In this document: one piece after another, positions 1 through 8,712 of the stretch
How the letters are laid out: each line of letters opens with the position of its first letter
How positions within the stretch are numbered: the first letter of the stretch is position 1
From: Pseudomonas sp. B21_DOA
Lineage (GTDB): Bacteria; Pseudomonadota; Gammaproteobacteria; Pseudomonadales; Pseudomonadaceae
Assembly (NCBI GenBank): GCA_030544685.1
Contig: CP086683.1
Location: forward strand, 4,526,001-4,590,000
Direction: 5' to 3'
DNA: 64,000 nt
Translations under genes and position numbers: made by a program
The notes under the pieces: generated by a model
What the model saw: only the letters and a program-made list of their open reading frames with translations
The model's database searches: none
What the model was told of the DNA's origin: nothing

Positions 1-119
1 GTCACCAACATCTGGGCTTGACCCAGGCGGCGGTGACGGCGGAGATGATCGGGCAAATGGTCTCAGGCGCGACCGTCGCGCTGCCCGACACCGAGCCCTA
101 TCGACTGGCGCGTTTCTAA
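1..119 (+). CDS. FAD-dependent amino-acid oxidoreductase (DAO family), C-terminal end only
   Basis: Only the last 38 codons are inside the window, read from base 3 to the TAA at 117-119. The peptide holds a HxHLGLTQA motif followed by TAEMIGQM and ends LARF. The G/H-HLGLTQ segment followed by a short helix is typical of the FAD-binding C-terminus of DadA/glycine-oxidase-like flavoproteins, where it closes the flavin site. The stop codon overlaps tail-to-tail with the stop of the DUF2945 gene on the other strand. Substrate cannot be judged from this fragment. Confidence 0.7.
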   Translation, partial: HQHLGLTQAAVTAEMIGQMVSGATVALPDTEPYRLARF

Positions 120-325
120 GCGCGCTTCAGCGCGTCGCCGTGGTGCATGGCCAAATGGCCGGTCTTGTCGCTCTTGACCTCGTACTGCGGCGCGTCTTTC
201 GAGGCCGGGCGGTGGCGGCCCATGAACTCGGTGTCGCGGGTGTGCACCTTGACCACTTTGCCGTGAATCTCGCCGGCCTCGGAATTCCAGCGCACCGCAT
301 CGCCGACCTTGAATGAGCTGCTCAT
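116..325 (-). CDS. DUF2945 (HVA1/TUDOR-like) small protein
   Basis: A 69-residue basic protein with the DUF2945 signature: FKVGDAVRWNSEAGEI near the start, then GKVVKVHTRDTEFMGR, and a C-terminal KTGHLAMHHGDALKR. The family is a small SH3/TUDOR-like barrel of unknown function, common in proteobacteria. Two ATGs lie in tandem (326-328 and 323-325). The second is about 7 bases from a GAGGA ribosome site and is chosen; the first adds one Met. A much longer open frame continues upstream on this strand but has no RBS and covers the next gene, so it is not used. Role unknown. Confidence 0.8.
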   Translation of the reverse strand: MSSSFKVGDAVRWNSEAGEIHGKVVKVHTRDTEFMGRHRPASKDAPQYEVKSDKTGHLAMHHGDALKRA

Positions 326-490
326 CATTGCGTCCTCGCCTCTGGCTTGTTGGTTTATGGAGCCGCGAGCGTTGGAGAAATTCCGCTTTTTTACGAGGCG
401 ACCGAAGGCAGGCAAAAAAATCGAACGGCGAAAATCACCCGCATCTCCAACTTGCACAAGCCATAGAAAACGGCCATTGCGAGGTGTCAG

Positions 491-715
491 ATGAACAATG
501 ATCAAGGCAAGCAAGGTGATGATCCGCTTCCAACCACCCCGGATCCGCTGAGTCCGGGGCGTACCGAGGTCGATCCGATGAAGGAACGCGGCATCGACGA
601 ACTGCCCGACAACGAAGGCGAAATCCCACTGGATGATGCTACCGGCCTGGACCCGGAGCGCGTACGCCAAGAAACCGACAACGCCGAGATGGACGATCAA
701 CCCAATCCGCGTTGA
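491..715 (+). CDS. Small acidic hypothetical protein
   Basis: A 74-residue protein rich in Asp, Glu and Pro, with no membrane segment, no cysteine and low-complexity character (DPLPTTPDPLSPGRTEVDP, then DNEGEIPLDDATGLDPERV). It looks intrinsically disordered. It starts 163 bases from and diverges from the DUF2945 gene. A clear hairpin terminator follows the stop within 10 bases, which supports a real transcription unit. I recognise the type as a conserved Pseudomonas hypothetical but know no function. Confidence 0.65.
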   Translation: MNNDQGKQGDDPLPTTPDPLSPGRTEVDPMKERGIDELPDNEGEIPLDDATGLDPERVRQETDNAEMDDQPNPR

Positions 716-721
716 GCCTGG

Positions 722-745
722 AAAGGCAGCCATACGGCTGCCTTT
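722..745 (+). terminator. Hairpin terminator after the small acidic protein
   Basis: AAAGGCAGCC-atac-GGCTGCCTTT is a perfect 10-bp stem with a 4-base loop starting 7 bases past the stop codon. The A-run on the left arm and T-run on the right make it usable on both strands. Confidence 0.75.
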
Positions 746-857
746 CGGTTGCGCAATCAACAGCAGAATCAGGCAAGCATTGCACAGAAATGCACTACTT
801 CACGCCCGACCCCAGGCGCAACAATGGGCGTCCGATTACCCCATGGAGGATGCTCAC

Positions 858-1907
858 ATGCTTGTGCAAGCCTACGGCGCCCACGCTGGCGACAAACCCC
901 TTGAGCCCATGCAGATCAACCGCCGCGCCCCGGCGGCGCACGACGTGCAGATCGATATCGCCTTCTGTGGCATCTGCCATTCCGACCTGCATCAGGTGCG
1001 CGCCGAATGGGCTGGCACGCAATTCCCTTGCGTGCCCGGCCATGAAATCGTCGGCCGCGTCTCGGCGGTCGGCGATCACGTCAAAGCTTACAAGGTCGGC
1101 GATCTGGTCGGTGTCGGTTGCATCGTCGACAGCTGCCAGCACTGCGATGACTGCGAATCCGGTCTGGAAAATTACTGCGACGGCATGATCGGCACCTACA
1201 ACTTCCCGACCCCGGACGCACCGGGCTGGACCCTCGGCGGTTACTCGCAAAACATCGTCGTGCACGAGCGCTACGTGTTGCGCATTCGTCATCCCGAAAT
1301 GCAACTGGCCGCCGTCGCGCCGCTGCTCTGCGCTGGCATCACCACTTATTCGCCGCTGCGCCACTGGAACGCCGGCCCCGGCAAGAAAGTCGGCGTGGTC
1401 GGCATCGGTGGCCTCGGCCACATGGGCATCAAACTGGCCCACGCCATGGGCGCGCATGTCGTCGCATTCACTACTTCCGAATCCAAGCGTGAAGCGGCCA
1501 AGGCACTGGGCGCGGACGAAGTGGTGGTGTCGCGCAATGCCGAGGAAATGGCGGCACACGCCAAGAGCTTCGACTTCATCCTCAATACCGTCGCAGCGCC
1601 GCACGATCTCGACGCCTTCCTCGTGCTGCTCAAGCGCGATGGCGCGTTGACCCTGGTCGGTGCGCCTGCCTCGCCGCATCCATCGCCGAACGTGTTCAAC
1701 CTGATCACCAAGCGGCGGACCATTGCCGGCTCAATGATCGGCGGCATTCCCGAGACTCAGGAGATGCTGGATTTCTGCGCCGAGCACGGCATCGTTTCCG
1801 ACATCGAATTGATCCGTGCCGACCAGATCAATGAGTCCTACGAGCGCATGCTCAAGGGCGATGTGAAATACCGCTTCGTCATCGACAACGCAACCCTCGC
1901 CGGCTAA
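858..1907 (+). CDS. Zinc-dependent NAD(P) alcohol dehydrogenase (YahK/CAD-like)
   Basis: A 349-residue medium-chain dehydrogenase/reductase that should reduce aldehydes or oxidise alcohols in the cytoplasm. Visible motifs are the catalytic zinc site GICHSD (Cys40) with PGHEIVG, the structural-zinc cysteine cluster CxxCxxC-x7-C near residues 95-110, and the Rossmann motif GIGGLGHMG near residue 180. Length and order match the cinnamyl-alcohol-dehydrogenase/YahK group. The ATG at 858 follows GGAGGA by six bases; an in-frame open frame back to 633 overlaps the previous gene and is rejected. The physiological substrate is unknown. Confidence 0.9.
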   Translation: MLVQAYGAHAGDKPLEPMQINRRAPAAHDVQIDIAFCGICHSDLHQVRAEWAGTQFPCVPGHEIVGRVSAVGDHVKAYKVGDLVGVGCIVDSCQHCDDCESGLENYCDGMIGTYNFPTPDAPGWTLGGYSQNIVVHERYVLRIRHPEMQLAAVAPLLCAGITTYSPLRHWNAGPGKKVGVVGIGGLGHMGIKLAHAMGAHVVAFTTSESKREAAKALGADEVVVSRNAEEMAAHAKSFDFILNTVAAPHDLDAFLVLLKRDGALTLVGAPASPHPSPNVFNLITKRRTIAGSMIGGIPETQEMLDFCAEHGIVSDIELIRADQINESYERMLKGDVKYRFVIDNATLAG

Positions 1908-2035
1908 GCGCCAACGTCCATCGGCAGCGACATGCTGCCGATGGCTCGGGAATCCATCGGCGCGATTTGACAGCGCCCACGTTGCTCGCCACAGTCGCAC
2001 CCCTTTTTCCACCGTTGGGTGAACAGGGGTCGCCG

Positions 2036-2734
2036 TTGAACCAACAGACATTGTCCATGCGCCTTGAACGCGTCGCCGCCCATGTGCCAGTGGGGGCGCG
2101 ACTGGCCGATATCGGCTCCGATCACGGTTACCTGGCGGTGGCCTTGCTGCGCCGCGGACTTATTACAGCGGCGGTGGCTGGCGAGGTGGCGTTGACGCCA
2201 TTTCACGCGGCGCAACGCACCGTTAAGGACAACGACCTGCACGGCCAGATCAGCGTGCGCCTGGCCGATGGCCTGGCGGCAATCAAACCTGACGATGCGA
2301 TCAGCGCCATCACCCTGTGCGGCATGGGTGGCGAAACCATTCGCGATATTTTCGACAATGGCAAAGCCCATCTCAGCGGCCACGAACGCTTGGTCCTGCA
2401 ACCCAACGGCGGCGAGCAAGCGTTGCGCCAGTGGTTGATGGATAACGGCTACCGGATCGTTTGCGAAGAAGTGCTGCACGAGAACCGCTTCGACTACGAA
2501 ATTATCGTTGCCGAACGTGCCTCTGATCCGGTGACTTACGATGCCAGGGAACTGTTTTTCGGACCGCTGCATCTGCGGGCACGCTGCCCGGCATTTCTGC
2601 ATAAATGGCAACGCAGGCTGAAGCAGCGGCAGAAGACGTTGGGGCAGTTTACGCGAGCGCAGCAGACGTTGCCGGAGGACAAAATTCATGCGCTGAGGCA
2701 AGAGATGCAGTGGATCAGTGAATTGCTCGGGTGA
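2036..2734 (+). CDS. trmK: tRNA (adenine(22)-N1)-methyltransferase TrmK
   Basis: A 232-residue class I SAM methyltransferase of the TrmK/YqfN family, which methylates A22 of tRNA. The N-terminus TLSMRLERVAAHVP and the SAM-binding motif ADIGSDHGYLAVAL (around residues 25-38) are diagnostic, followed by CGMGGETI and LQPNGGE. The C-terminus is a helical extension rich in Lys/Arg/Gln. I choose the TTG at 2036, preceded by CAGGGG, because the family begins with a short segment before QTLSMRLERV; the ATG at 2057 is the alternative. The open frame to 1967 has no RBS. Confidence 0.85.
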   Translation: MNQQTLSMRLERVAAHVPVGARLADIGSDHGYLAVALLRRGLITAAVAGEVALTPFHAAQRTVKDNDLHGQISVRLADGLAAIKPDDAISAITLCGMGGETIRDIFDNGKAHLSGHERLVLQPNGGEQALRQWLMDNGYRIVCEEVLHENRFDYEIIVAERASDPVTYDARELFFGPLHLRARCPAFLHKWQRRLKQRQKTLGQFTRAQQTLPEDKIHALRQEMQWISELLG

Positions 2735-2738
2735 CTGT

Positions 2739-2905
2739 GCCGCCGTCTTCGCGAGCAGGCTCGCTGCCACAGTTGACGCTGTTTGCTCAGGAGAAATGCA
2801 ATTTCCTGTAGGAGTGAGCCTGCTCGCGATAGCGGTACACCAGCAATGAAGATGTTGAATGTGCCGACGCAATCGCGAGCAGGCTCACTCCTACAGCGAC
2901 CGCGT
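2739..2905. repeat. REP and REPIN elements
   Basis: Three REP half-sites of the GTAGGAGTGAGCCTGCTCGCGA type. One lies at about 2745-2773 and the others form an inverted pair at about 2804-2832 and 2873-2900. The inverted pair with its short spacer is a REPIN. It lies between two convergent genes. Confidence 0.8.
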
Positions 2906-2920
2906 TGCAAATTCGAACGC

Positions 2921-2950
2921 AAAAAAGCCTGCTGTCACAGCAGGCTTTTT
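2921..2950 (-). terminator. Terminator of ycaC-like copy 1
   Basis: AAAAAAGCCTGCTG-tca-CAGCAGGCTTTTT is a strong hairpin with A and T tails, about 15 bases past the stop of the minus-strand hydrolase. It can also serve the plus strand. Confidence 0.8.
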
Positions 2951-2964
2951 CGTGGGTGGTGATC

Positions 2965-3594
2965 TTACTTCTGCTGCGTCAGCGCCGAGTAGCTGTTCAT
3001 CAGGTTGCGGTAGTTGGGAATCCGCTGCGACAGCAGGTTGCCCAAGCCTTCGATGTCGTTGCGCCAGTCGCGGTGCAGCTCGCAGGCCACCGAGAACCAG
3101 TTCATCATTTGTGCGCCAGCCTGAGTCATGCGGCTCCACGCGGCTTGCTGCACGGTGGTGTTGAAGGTGCCGGAGGCATCAGTGACCACGAACACATCAA
3201 AGCCTTCCGCCAGCGCCGACAGGGTCGGGAACGCTACACACACATCCGTCACGACACCGGCAATGATGATCTGCTTGCGCCCGGTGGCCTTGATTGCCCT
3301 GACGAAATCTTCGTTGTCCCAAGCGTTGATCTGACCTGGGCGAGCGATGTACGGCGCGTCCGGGAACATCTCTTTCAGCTCCGGTACCAGCGGGCCGTTC
3401 GGGCCTTGTTCGAAGCTGGTGGTGAGGATGGTTGGCAGGTCAAAGAACTTGGCCAGATCCGCCAGCGCCAGCACGTTGTTCTTGAACTCGTTCGGCGAGA
3501 AGTCCTGCACCAGCGAGATCAGACCGGTCTGGTGGTCAACCAGCAGCACGATAGCGTCGTCTTTGTTCAGGCGGTTGTAGGTTGGAGTGGTCAT
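2965..3594 (-). CDS. ycaC: YcaC-like cysteine hydrolase (isochorismatase superfamily), copy 1
   Basis: A 209-residue cysteine hydrolase closely resembling E. coli YcaC over its whole length. The catalytic Asp is in LLVDHQTGL, the Lys lies in the middle of the chain, and the nucleophile Cys is in GVVTDVCVAFP (around residue 120). YcaC forms ring-shaped oligomers; its natural substrate is not established. A second copy at 12383-13012 differs by one residue (Arg here, Lys there, in DNEDFVxAIKATG). The gene diverges from an SDR and a LysR regulator, with a 265-bp shared upstream region. The ATG has GGGACG upstream. Confidence 0.9.
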   Translation of the reverse strand: MTTPTYNRLNKDDAIVLLVDHQTGLISLVQDFSPNEFKNNVLALADLAKFFDLPTILTTSFEQGPNGPLVPELKEMFPDAPYIARPGQINAWDNEDFVRAIKATGRKQIIIAGVVTDVCVAFPTLSALAEGFDVFVVTDASGTFNTTVQQAAWSRMTQAGAQMMNWFSVACELHRDWRNDIEGLGNLLSQRIPNYRNLMNSYSALTQQK

Positions 3595-3859
3595 GGTGTA
3601 CGTCCCTTTTCAAGTTTGAAGTTTTGTTGTTGCGTTCAAGTTGGGTACAGATTACTGACGCACAGCAAAGGGATAAATCGGCTGAAAAGCGTTTCACCGT
3701 CCACTCAAACGGGACAATTATTCGAGGCCCGCTCTGATTAGATACACCACAGCACAAATGATGTACCTTAGCCCCCATTTATCAACTCGGCACAACTTCC
3801 TAAAGTCTCCTCCAACAGCCACCCGCCATCCTGACGGGCCAGCGACAGAGGAAATCATC

Positions 3860-4569
3860 ATGAGCACATCGAAAAAAGTAGTTGTCATCAGCGGCGCTTC
3901 GCAAGGCATCGGTGCAGGTCTGGTCGAAGGCTTTCGCGCCCTTGGCCATCAAGTGGTCGCTACCTCGCGCTCGATCAAAGAGTCGAGCGACCCGGATGTT
4001 CTGACCGTCGCCGGTGACATTGCCGATCCGCAAACCGCCGAGCGCGTGATTCGCGCCGCTGTTGCCCGCTTCGGTCGCGTCGATACGCTGGTCAACAATG
4101 CCGGGATCTTTCTGGCCAAGCCGTTCACCGCTTACAGCCAGGCGGACTATGCCCAGGTCGTGGCGACCAACATGAGCGGCTTCTTCTACATCTCGCAACT
4201 GGCCATCGCCGAGATGGAAGAACACGGCAGCGGCCACGTCGTCAGCGTCACCACCAGCCTGGTCGATCATGCAATCGATGGCGTGCCTTCGGTATTGGCG
4301 TCGCTGACCAAGGGCGGCATCAACGCCGCGACCAAATCCCTGGCGATCGAGTACGCCAAGCGCGGCATTCGGGTCAACGCCGTGTCGCCGGGCATCATCA
4401 AAACGCCGATGCACGCCGAGGAAACCCATCAGGCGCTGGGCAGCCTGCACCCGGTCGGCCACATGGGGAAATCGACGACATCGTGCAAGCGATCCTCTAC
4501 CTCGACAGCGCGAACTTCGTCACTGGCGAGATCCTGCATGTCGACGGTGGCCAGAGCGCCGGCCATTGA
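3860..4569 (+). CDS. Short-chain dehydrogenase/reductase, one-base frameshift near the 3' end
   Basis: A classical SDR of 236 residues after correction. It has the cofactor motif SGASQGIGAG at residues 10-19, NNAG, and RVNAVSPGIIKTPM. The usual catalytic YxxxK has no visible Tyr; the region reads SVLASLTKGG, a Leu four residues before the Lys, which would be unusual for an active enzyme. The frame breaks at the GGGG run 4465-4468; adding one G restores GEIDDIVQAILYLDSANFVTGEILHVDGG and the TGA at 4567-4569. Uncorrected, the frame reads on into the LysR gene downstream. Likely regulated by that LysR. Confidence 0.8.
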
Positions 4570-4663
4570 TCGAAACCCTGCAACGCCGCCGGTGGATACC
4601 GGCGGCGTCGTTGGTTGTGGTACACAGAGGATGAACGTCCGTCGATCCTCGGTGCGAGCCACA

Positions 4664-5593
4664 ATGAAACGCCATTTTGAAGATTTGCAGTTAGGCAGTA
4701 TCGAACTGTTCTGCCTGGCCGCCGAAGCCGGCAGCTTCACCGCCGCCGCGCAACTGGCCGGGGTCACGCCCGCTGCGGTGAGCCGGTCGATTCTGCGTCT
4801 GGAGCAACGCCTGGGTTCGCGACTGTTTGCCCGCACCACGCGCAGCATTCGCCTCACCGACGCCGGACGGAGCTTCTTCGAACAATGCAGCCAGGCGCTG
4901 ACGCAACTGGTCGAAGCGCAGCAGGAAGTCATGGGCGCGCAGACTTCGCCCTCAGGTCGCTTGCGCATCAGTCTGCCAACCACTTACGGGCACCACCGCA
5001 TCCTGCCGCTGCTGCCGAAATTTCGCGCGCTGTACCCCGAGGTCACGGTTGACGTGCATTTGGGCAATCGCAATATCGACTTCGTCGAAGAGGGCTACGA
5101 CCTGGCGATACGCGTGCGCGCACAACCGGACTCGACCCTGATCGCGCGCCTGCTGGAAGACGCCGCCCTGGTGGTGGTCGCCGCCCCCGAATACCTGCAT
5201 AGAGCCGGCACGCCGCAGACCCTCGACGATCTCATCGCGCATGAGTGCATCCAGTTCGAATTGCCCAGCAGCGGGCGGCGGATTTCCTGGTTGTTTCAGG
5301 AAAACGGCCGGGACCTGGAAGTGATTTCCGACGGTGGCTATTCCTGTTCCGACGATGTGCTCGGCGGTGTGACACTGGCCAAGCACGGCGCCGGGCTGTT
5401 TCAGACTTACCGCTTCATCGTCGAGCAGGAACTGGCGGATGGACGCCTGATTGAAGTGCTGCAACCGTACGCCGGACGTTCGCGCCCCTACACCCTGCTC
5501 TACCCGCACGGCCGCTATGTGCCGCAGCGGGTGCGGGCGTTTGTGGATTTTCTGTTGGGGTTTCGTGAGGAATGGGCGGGACCCCCGCGGTAA
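4664..5593 (+). CDS. LysR-family transcriptional regulator
   Basis: A 309-residue LysR protein. The N-terminal winged helix-turn-helix covers about residues 5-65 (GSFTAAAQLAGVTPAAVSRS, then LEQRLGSRLFARTTR). The effector domain (LysR_substrate) runs from about 90 to 300. It belongs to the CrgA/DsdC-like LTTRs that often sit by oxidoreductases. The ATG at 4664 is preferred to that at 4631 because the HTH then starts at the usual distance and the upstream AGAGG touches the earlier ATG. It lies just downstream of the SDR, which with the divergent ycaC copy is its likely target. Confidence 0.88.
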   Translation: MKRHFEDLQLGSIELFCLAAEAGSFTAAAQLAGVTPAAVSRSILRLEQRLGSRLFARTTRSIRLTDAGRSFFEQCSQALTQLVEAQQEVMGAQTSPSGRLRISLPTTYGHHRILPLLPKFRALYPEVTVDVHLGNRNIDFVEEGYDLAIRVRAQPDSTLIARLLEDAALVVVAAPEYLHRAGTPQTLDDLIAHECIQFELPSSGRRISWLFQENGRDLEVISDGGYSCSDDVLGGVTLAKHGAGLFQTYRFIVEQELADGRLIEVLQPYAGRSRPYTLLYPHGRYVPQRVRAFVDFLLGFREEWAGPPR

Positions 5594-6511
5594 TCAACCG
5601 GTCTGGCGCAGGCGGCTGAGTTCCTTCGACGGCGGGCAGCCGAACTGGCGGTTGTATTCGCGGCTGAACTGCGAAGCGCTTTCGTAGCCGACGCGGTAAC
5701 AGGCGCTGGACACGTCCAGCCCTTCATTGATGATCAGCCGCCGCGCCTCTTGCAGGCGCAGCTGTTTTTGATATTGCAGCGGGCTCATCGCGGTGACGGC
5801 TTTGAAGCGGTGATGCAGCGCCGAATTGCTCAGATTGGCCACCTGCGCCAACGCGTCGATGCGCAGTGGCTCGGTGAAATTCCTGTTCAGCCAGTCGATG
5901 GCGCGCGTGACCCGGTGGGTCTGCGAATCGCTGACGGCGATCTCATACAGCAGATGCCCGTGCTGGCCGCGCAGCAGACGGTAATACAGCTCGCGCAACG
6001 CCATCGGCGCGAGCATGCCGATGTCGCGCGGGCTATCCAGCAGACGCACCAGACGCAGCATGGTGTCGAGCAGGGTCACGTCGATCTTGTCGAGAAACAT
6101 GCCGCGCCCGGTTTCCTGCGGCATGCCGGTTAGCGGCGACTCGGCAATCAGTTGCGTTAGTTGTGCCGGGTCGAAATCCAGCCGTACGCAAAAATACGGC
6201 GCCTCGGGCGAGGCTTCGATGACCCGTCCAGACACCGGCAACGTCACTGACACCACCAGATAATTCAGCGGGTCGTAGATGAAGCGTTCGTCACCCAGCC
6301 CGACTTCCTTGCGCCCCTGCACGATCAGGCACAGCGCCGGCCGATGCACGACGTGGATCAGCTCGGACGGTCCATCGAGACGGATCACGTGCAGCGGCGC
6401 AATCGCGGTTTCGTAGGTGCCCGGCGCATCGAAGCGCTGGGTGAGCAAGCGCACCAGCTCGGCGCGATACACCGCCGTGTCGTGGAGGATGGAAGCATCG
6501 TGGTTATCCAT
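5594..6511 (-). CDS. AraC-family regulator (AraC_N type)
   Basis: A 305-residue regulator with an N-terminal AraC_N cupin-like domain (about 25-185; HVVHRPALCLIVQGRKEV is typical) and a C-terminal double HTH (about 205-300; LAQVANLSNSALHHRFKAVT and ACYRVGYESASQFSREYNRQFG). It acts in the cytoplasm as a DNA-binding activator or repressor. It converges tail-to-tail with the LysR gene, with the stops directly adjacent. A minus-strand SDR lies 170 bases upstream and is a plausible target. The ligand is unknown. Confidence 0.88.
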   Translation of the reverse strand: MDNHDASILHDTAVYRAELVRLLTQRFDAPGTYETAIAPLHVIRLDGPSELIHVVHRPALCLIVQGRKEVGLGDERFIYDPLNYLVVSVTLPVSGRVIEASPEAPYFCVRLDFDPAQLTQLIAESPLTGMPQETGRGMFLDKIDVTLLDTMLRLVRLLDSPRDIGMLAPMALRELYYRLLRGQHGHLLYEIAVSDSQTHRVTRAIDWLNRNFTEPLRIDALAQVANLSNSALHHRFKAVTAMSPLQYQKQLRLQEARRLIINEGLDVSSACYRVGYESASQFSREYNRQFGCPPSKELSRLRQTG

Positions 6512-6640
6512 TCAAAGGGCCTCGAAAGCAGACGAAGGTCGGTCAACTGCGGAGGAAGATTAGCCAGTTTTACCCAGCGGCGACTAGATCAAAGATGCTG
6601 CAGATTTGCCTGATTCTGCGTCGCTTGGACCGGAGTAAAA

Positions 6641-6670
6641 CCATGGACGCGCGATCGCGCGCGCCCATGG
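6641..6670. other. GC-rich near-palindrome upstream of the AraC gene
   Basis: Thirty bases beginning and ending CCATGG, with CGCGCG-at-CGCGCG inside, lie between the SDR stop (6682) and the AraC start (6511). It can form a bulged hairpin. There is no T-run, so a simple terminator is unlikely. It could be a regulator site or an attenuating structure. Confidence 0.4.
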
Positions 6671-6681
6671 CTGTACCGTTA

Positions 6682-7446
6682 TCAGCCCGCTGTTACCGTC
6701 ATGCCGCCATCGGCCATGACCACCGAGCCGACCATGAAACTGGCGCGCTCGGAGGCCAGGAAGGTCACGATCTCGGCGATCTCTTCCGGCTGCGCCGCCC
6801 GACCGATTGGCGCCGCTTCGCCGTGCTGCGCGAGGAAGCCCGGGCCGTCCTCGACCACGTCATTGAGGATATTAGTCACCACATCGCCGACGCCGATGGC
6901 GTTGACGCGAATGCCGTGCTCGATGACTTCCAGGGCCAGCGTACGGGTCAGTTGTGCCAGCGCGCCTTTGGAAGCGGTGTAGGCGGCAATGGTCGGAAAG
7001 GCAAAGTACGACGCATAGGAAGCGATATTGACGATCGCGCCGGACTTGTTCGGGATCATCGCCTTGACCGCTTCGCGGCAGTGCAGGAAGGCGGCCGTGG
7101 CATTCACTGCCTGGATCTTTTCCCAGTCGTCGCGGCTCATGTCGATCACTGCTTTGTTGATAATGATCCCGGCGTTGTTGACCAGAATATCCAAGCGCCC
7201 GAACTGCTCGACGGCAAGGCCGACTGCGCGTTCGGCGGCGCCGTCCTTGGTGATGTCCGCCACCAGCGGCACCAGATCGGGACGAGCCAGTTCTTCGACA
7301 GCCGGGTTGAGGTCTTCGGCAATCACCTTGGCGCCGCGAGCGTGCAGCATCAGCGCAATCGCCTTGCCGATGCCACTGGCCGCGCCAGTGACCAGTGCAA
7401 CTTTACCGGCGACTTCTTGTGGCAGGGTGTGGTTGAAATCAGTCAT
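6682..7446 (-). CDS. Short-chain dehydrogenase/reductase (second in cluster)
   Basis: A 254-residue classical SDR. Cofactor motif TGAASGIGKA is near residue 20, NNAG near residue 94, catalytic Ser and YTASKGA (YxxxK) near 157, and the C-terminus ends in VVMADGGMTV, the usual substrate-loop/closing motif. The Asp-containing segment after the second strand suggests NAD rather than NADP, which is an inference. The start at 7446 has GAGGAG eight bases upstream; the longer open frame to 7521 has none. It diverges from an AraC gene at 7630, a common activator-target arrangement. Confidence 0.9.
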   Translation of the reverse strand: MTDFNHTLPQEVAGKVALVTGAASGIGKAIALMLHARGAKVIAEDLNPAVEELARPDLVPLVADITKDGAAERAVGLAVEQFGRLDILVNNAGIIINKAVIDMSRDDWEKIQAVNATAAFLHCREAVKAMIPNKSGAIVNIASYASYFAFPTIAAYTASKGALAQLTRTLALEVIEHGIRVNAIGVGDVVTNILNDVVEDGPGFLAQHGEAAPIGRAAQPEEIAEIVTFLASERASFMVGSVVMADGGMTVTAG

Positions 7447-7629
7447 GGTTTTAACTCCTCGATAGCGAATCGGTGTTGCGCCTGATGGCGCGGTCGTAAA
7501 CACGGCTTCACTGTCGCGCACTCTCCGCCGCCGGGCTTTCGGGCGATTGCCGGGACTGTCGGAGTTTTGCGCTGGAATTTCTCAGTCGCCCGCCCTAACC
7601 TTCAAAATCATTCGCAGCCAAAGCTTTTC

Positions 7630-8586
7630 ATGGAGCGTCCTGTGCCCCCTGCCAGCCCTGCTACGCCGACAATCAGCCAGCCCGCGCGCATCGCTGCCGA
7701 AGCCATGCCGGAGCATCTGCCCGGTGTTGCGGAAACGACCACGCCGCGGCCGCAGATCAAGGATGCGGTGGTGCAGCTCTTCCGCCATCAAACCCTGCTT
7801 GAGCCGATCCGCGTGCCGTGCGTGGCCGAACCGCTGCTGGTGCTGGTATTGGCCGGCACTGCCCGGGTCGAAGAACGTTCGTTGGGCGGAGAATGGCAGG
7901 CGAGCCAGGTCACGGCGGGCGACTTCTTCCTGACCAACACCCGCGAACCTTATGAAATGCGCTGGCAAACCGAAGGTTGCGAGGTCTTCGAAGTCATGCA
8001 CCTCTACCTCGGTCTGGGCCTGATCGAACAAGCGGCGCGCGAAGCGTTCGGCGAACAGGCCGGTGCAGTGACGTTTGTCGATGTGTCCGGTGCGCGTGAC
8101 GAGCAGGTCAGCTTCATCCTTGAGCAACTGCGCATCGAACTGACCGAACAGCGCCAGCCCAGTGCACTGCTGGTACACAGCCTGGCTCAGGCGTTGGCGA
8201 TCCATATGCTGCGGCACTATCTCGACCCGGACAGCAACCCGCGCCGCGACAACGCCCTGCCCGCCTACAAACTGCGCCGGGTGATCGAAGCCATGAATGC
8301 GAATCTGGCGGAGGATTTCAGCCTCAGTCATCTGGCCGCCATCGCCGGGCTGAGCGACTACCACTTCAGCCGCACCTTCAAGCGCGCCACCGGTTTATCG
8401 CCCTCGCAATACTTCATCCGCCTGCGCATGAGCCGCGCGCGTCATCTGTTGCTGGAGACCGCACGCAGCGTGATCGACATTGGCCTGGAGGTTGGCTATT
8501 CCAGCCCCAGCCACTTTTCCCAGGTGTTCCGCCGTGAAGTCGGCGTCACGCCTAGTGCCTACCGCGATGCGCCACGTGGGGCCTGA
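7630..8586 (+). CDS. AraC-family regulator (AraC_binding + HTH_18)
   Basis: A 318-residue AraC protein. An N-terminal Pro/Ala-rich tail of about 35 residues is followed by a cupin-like sensor domain (about 40-190) and a strong C-terminal HTH pair (IEAMNANLAEDFSLSHLAAI, then YHFSRTFKRATGLSPSQYF, then VGYSSPSHFSQVFRREVGVTP). It lies between two SDR genes: one divergent at 7446, the other co-directional at 8713. It probably controls one or both. The start is uncertain; a longer open frame from 7567 exists, but ATG 7630 is the first ATG in frame. Confidence 0.85.
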   Translation: MERPVPPASPATPTISQPARIAAEAMPEHLPGVAETTTPRPQIKDAVVQLFRHQTLLEPIRVPCVAEPLLVLVLAGTARVEERSLGGEWQASQVTAGDFFLTNTREPYEMRWQTEGCEVFEVMHLYLGLGLIEQAAREAFGEQAGAVTFVDVSGARDEQVSFILEQLRIELTEQRQPSALLVHSLAQALAIHMLRHYLDPDSNPRRDNALPAYKLRRVIEAMNANLAEDFSLSHLAAIAGLSDYHFSRTFKRATGLSPSQYFIRLRMSRARHLLLETARSVIDIGLEVGYSSPSHFSQVFRREVGVTPSAYRDAPRGA

Positions 8587-8712
8587 AACCTGTCGAAAAG
8601 CGATGCAGCAGAATTGGGCAAATCCCGTGGAGGAATCGATTAATAACCCATGAGCCCCAGCACTTAATCTTCTTCCAAGCCCACTCACGGGCACATTGAA
8701 GAGGACGACATC

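Noticed and set aside
633..857. N-terminal extension of the alcohol dehydrogenase
   Set aside because: It covers the small acidic gene and its terminator; a strong RBS sits before the ATG at 858.
3758..5593. Apparent SDR-LysR fusion protein
   Set aside because: The fusion arises from a missing G at 4465-4468; each part is a normal separate gene after correction.
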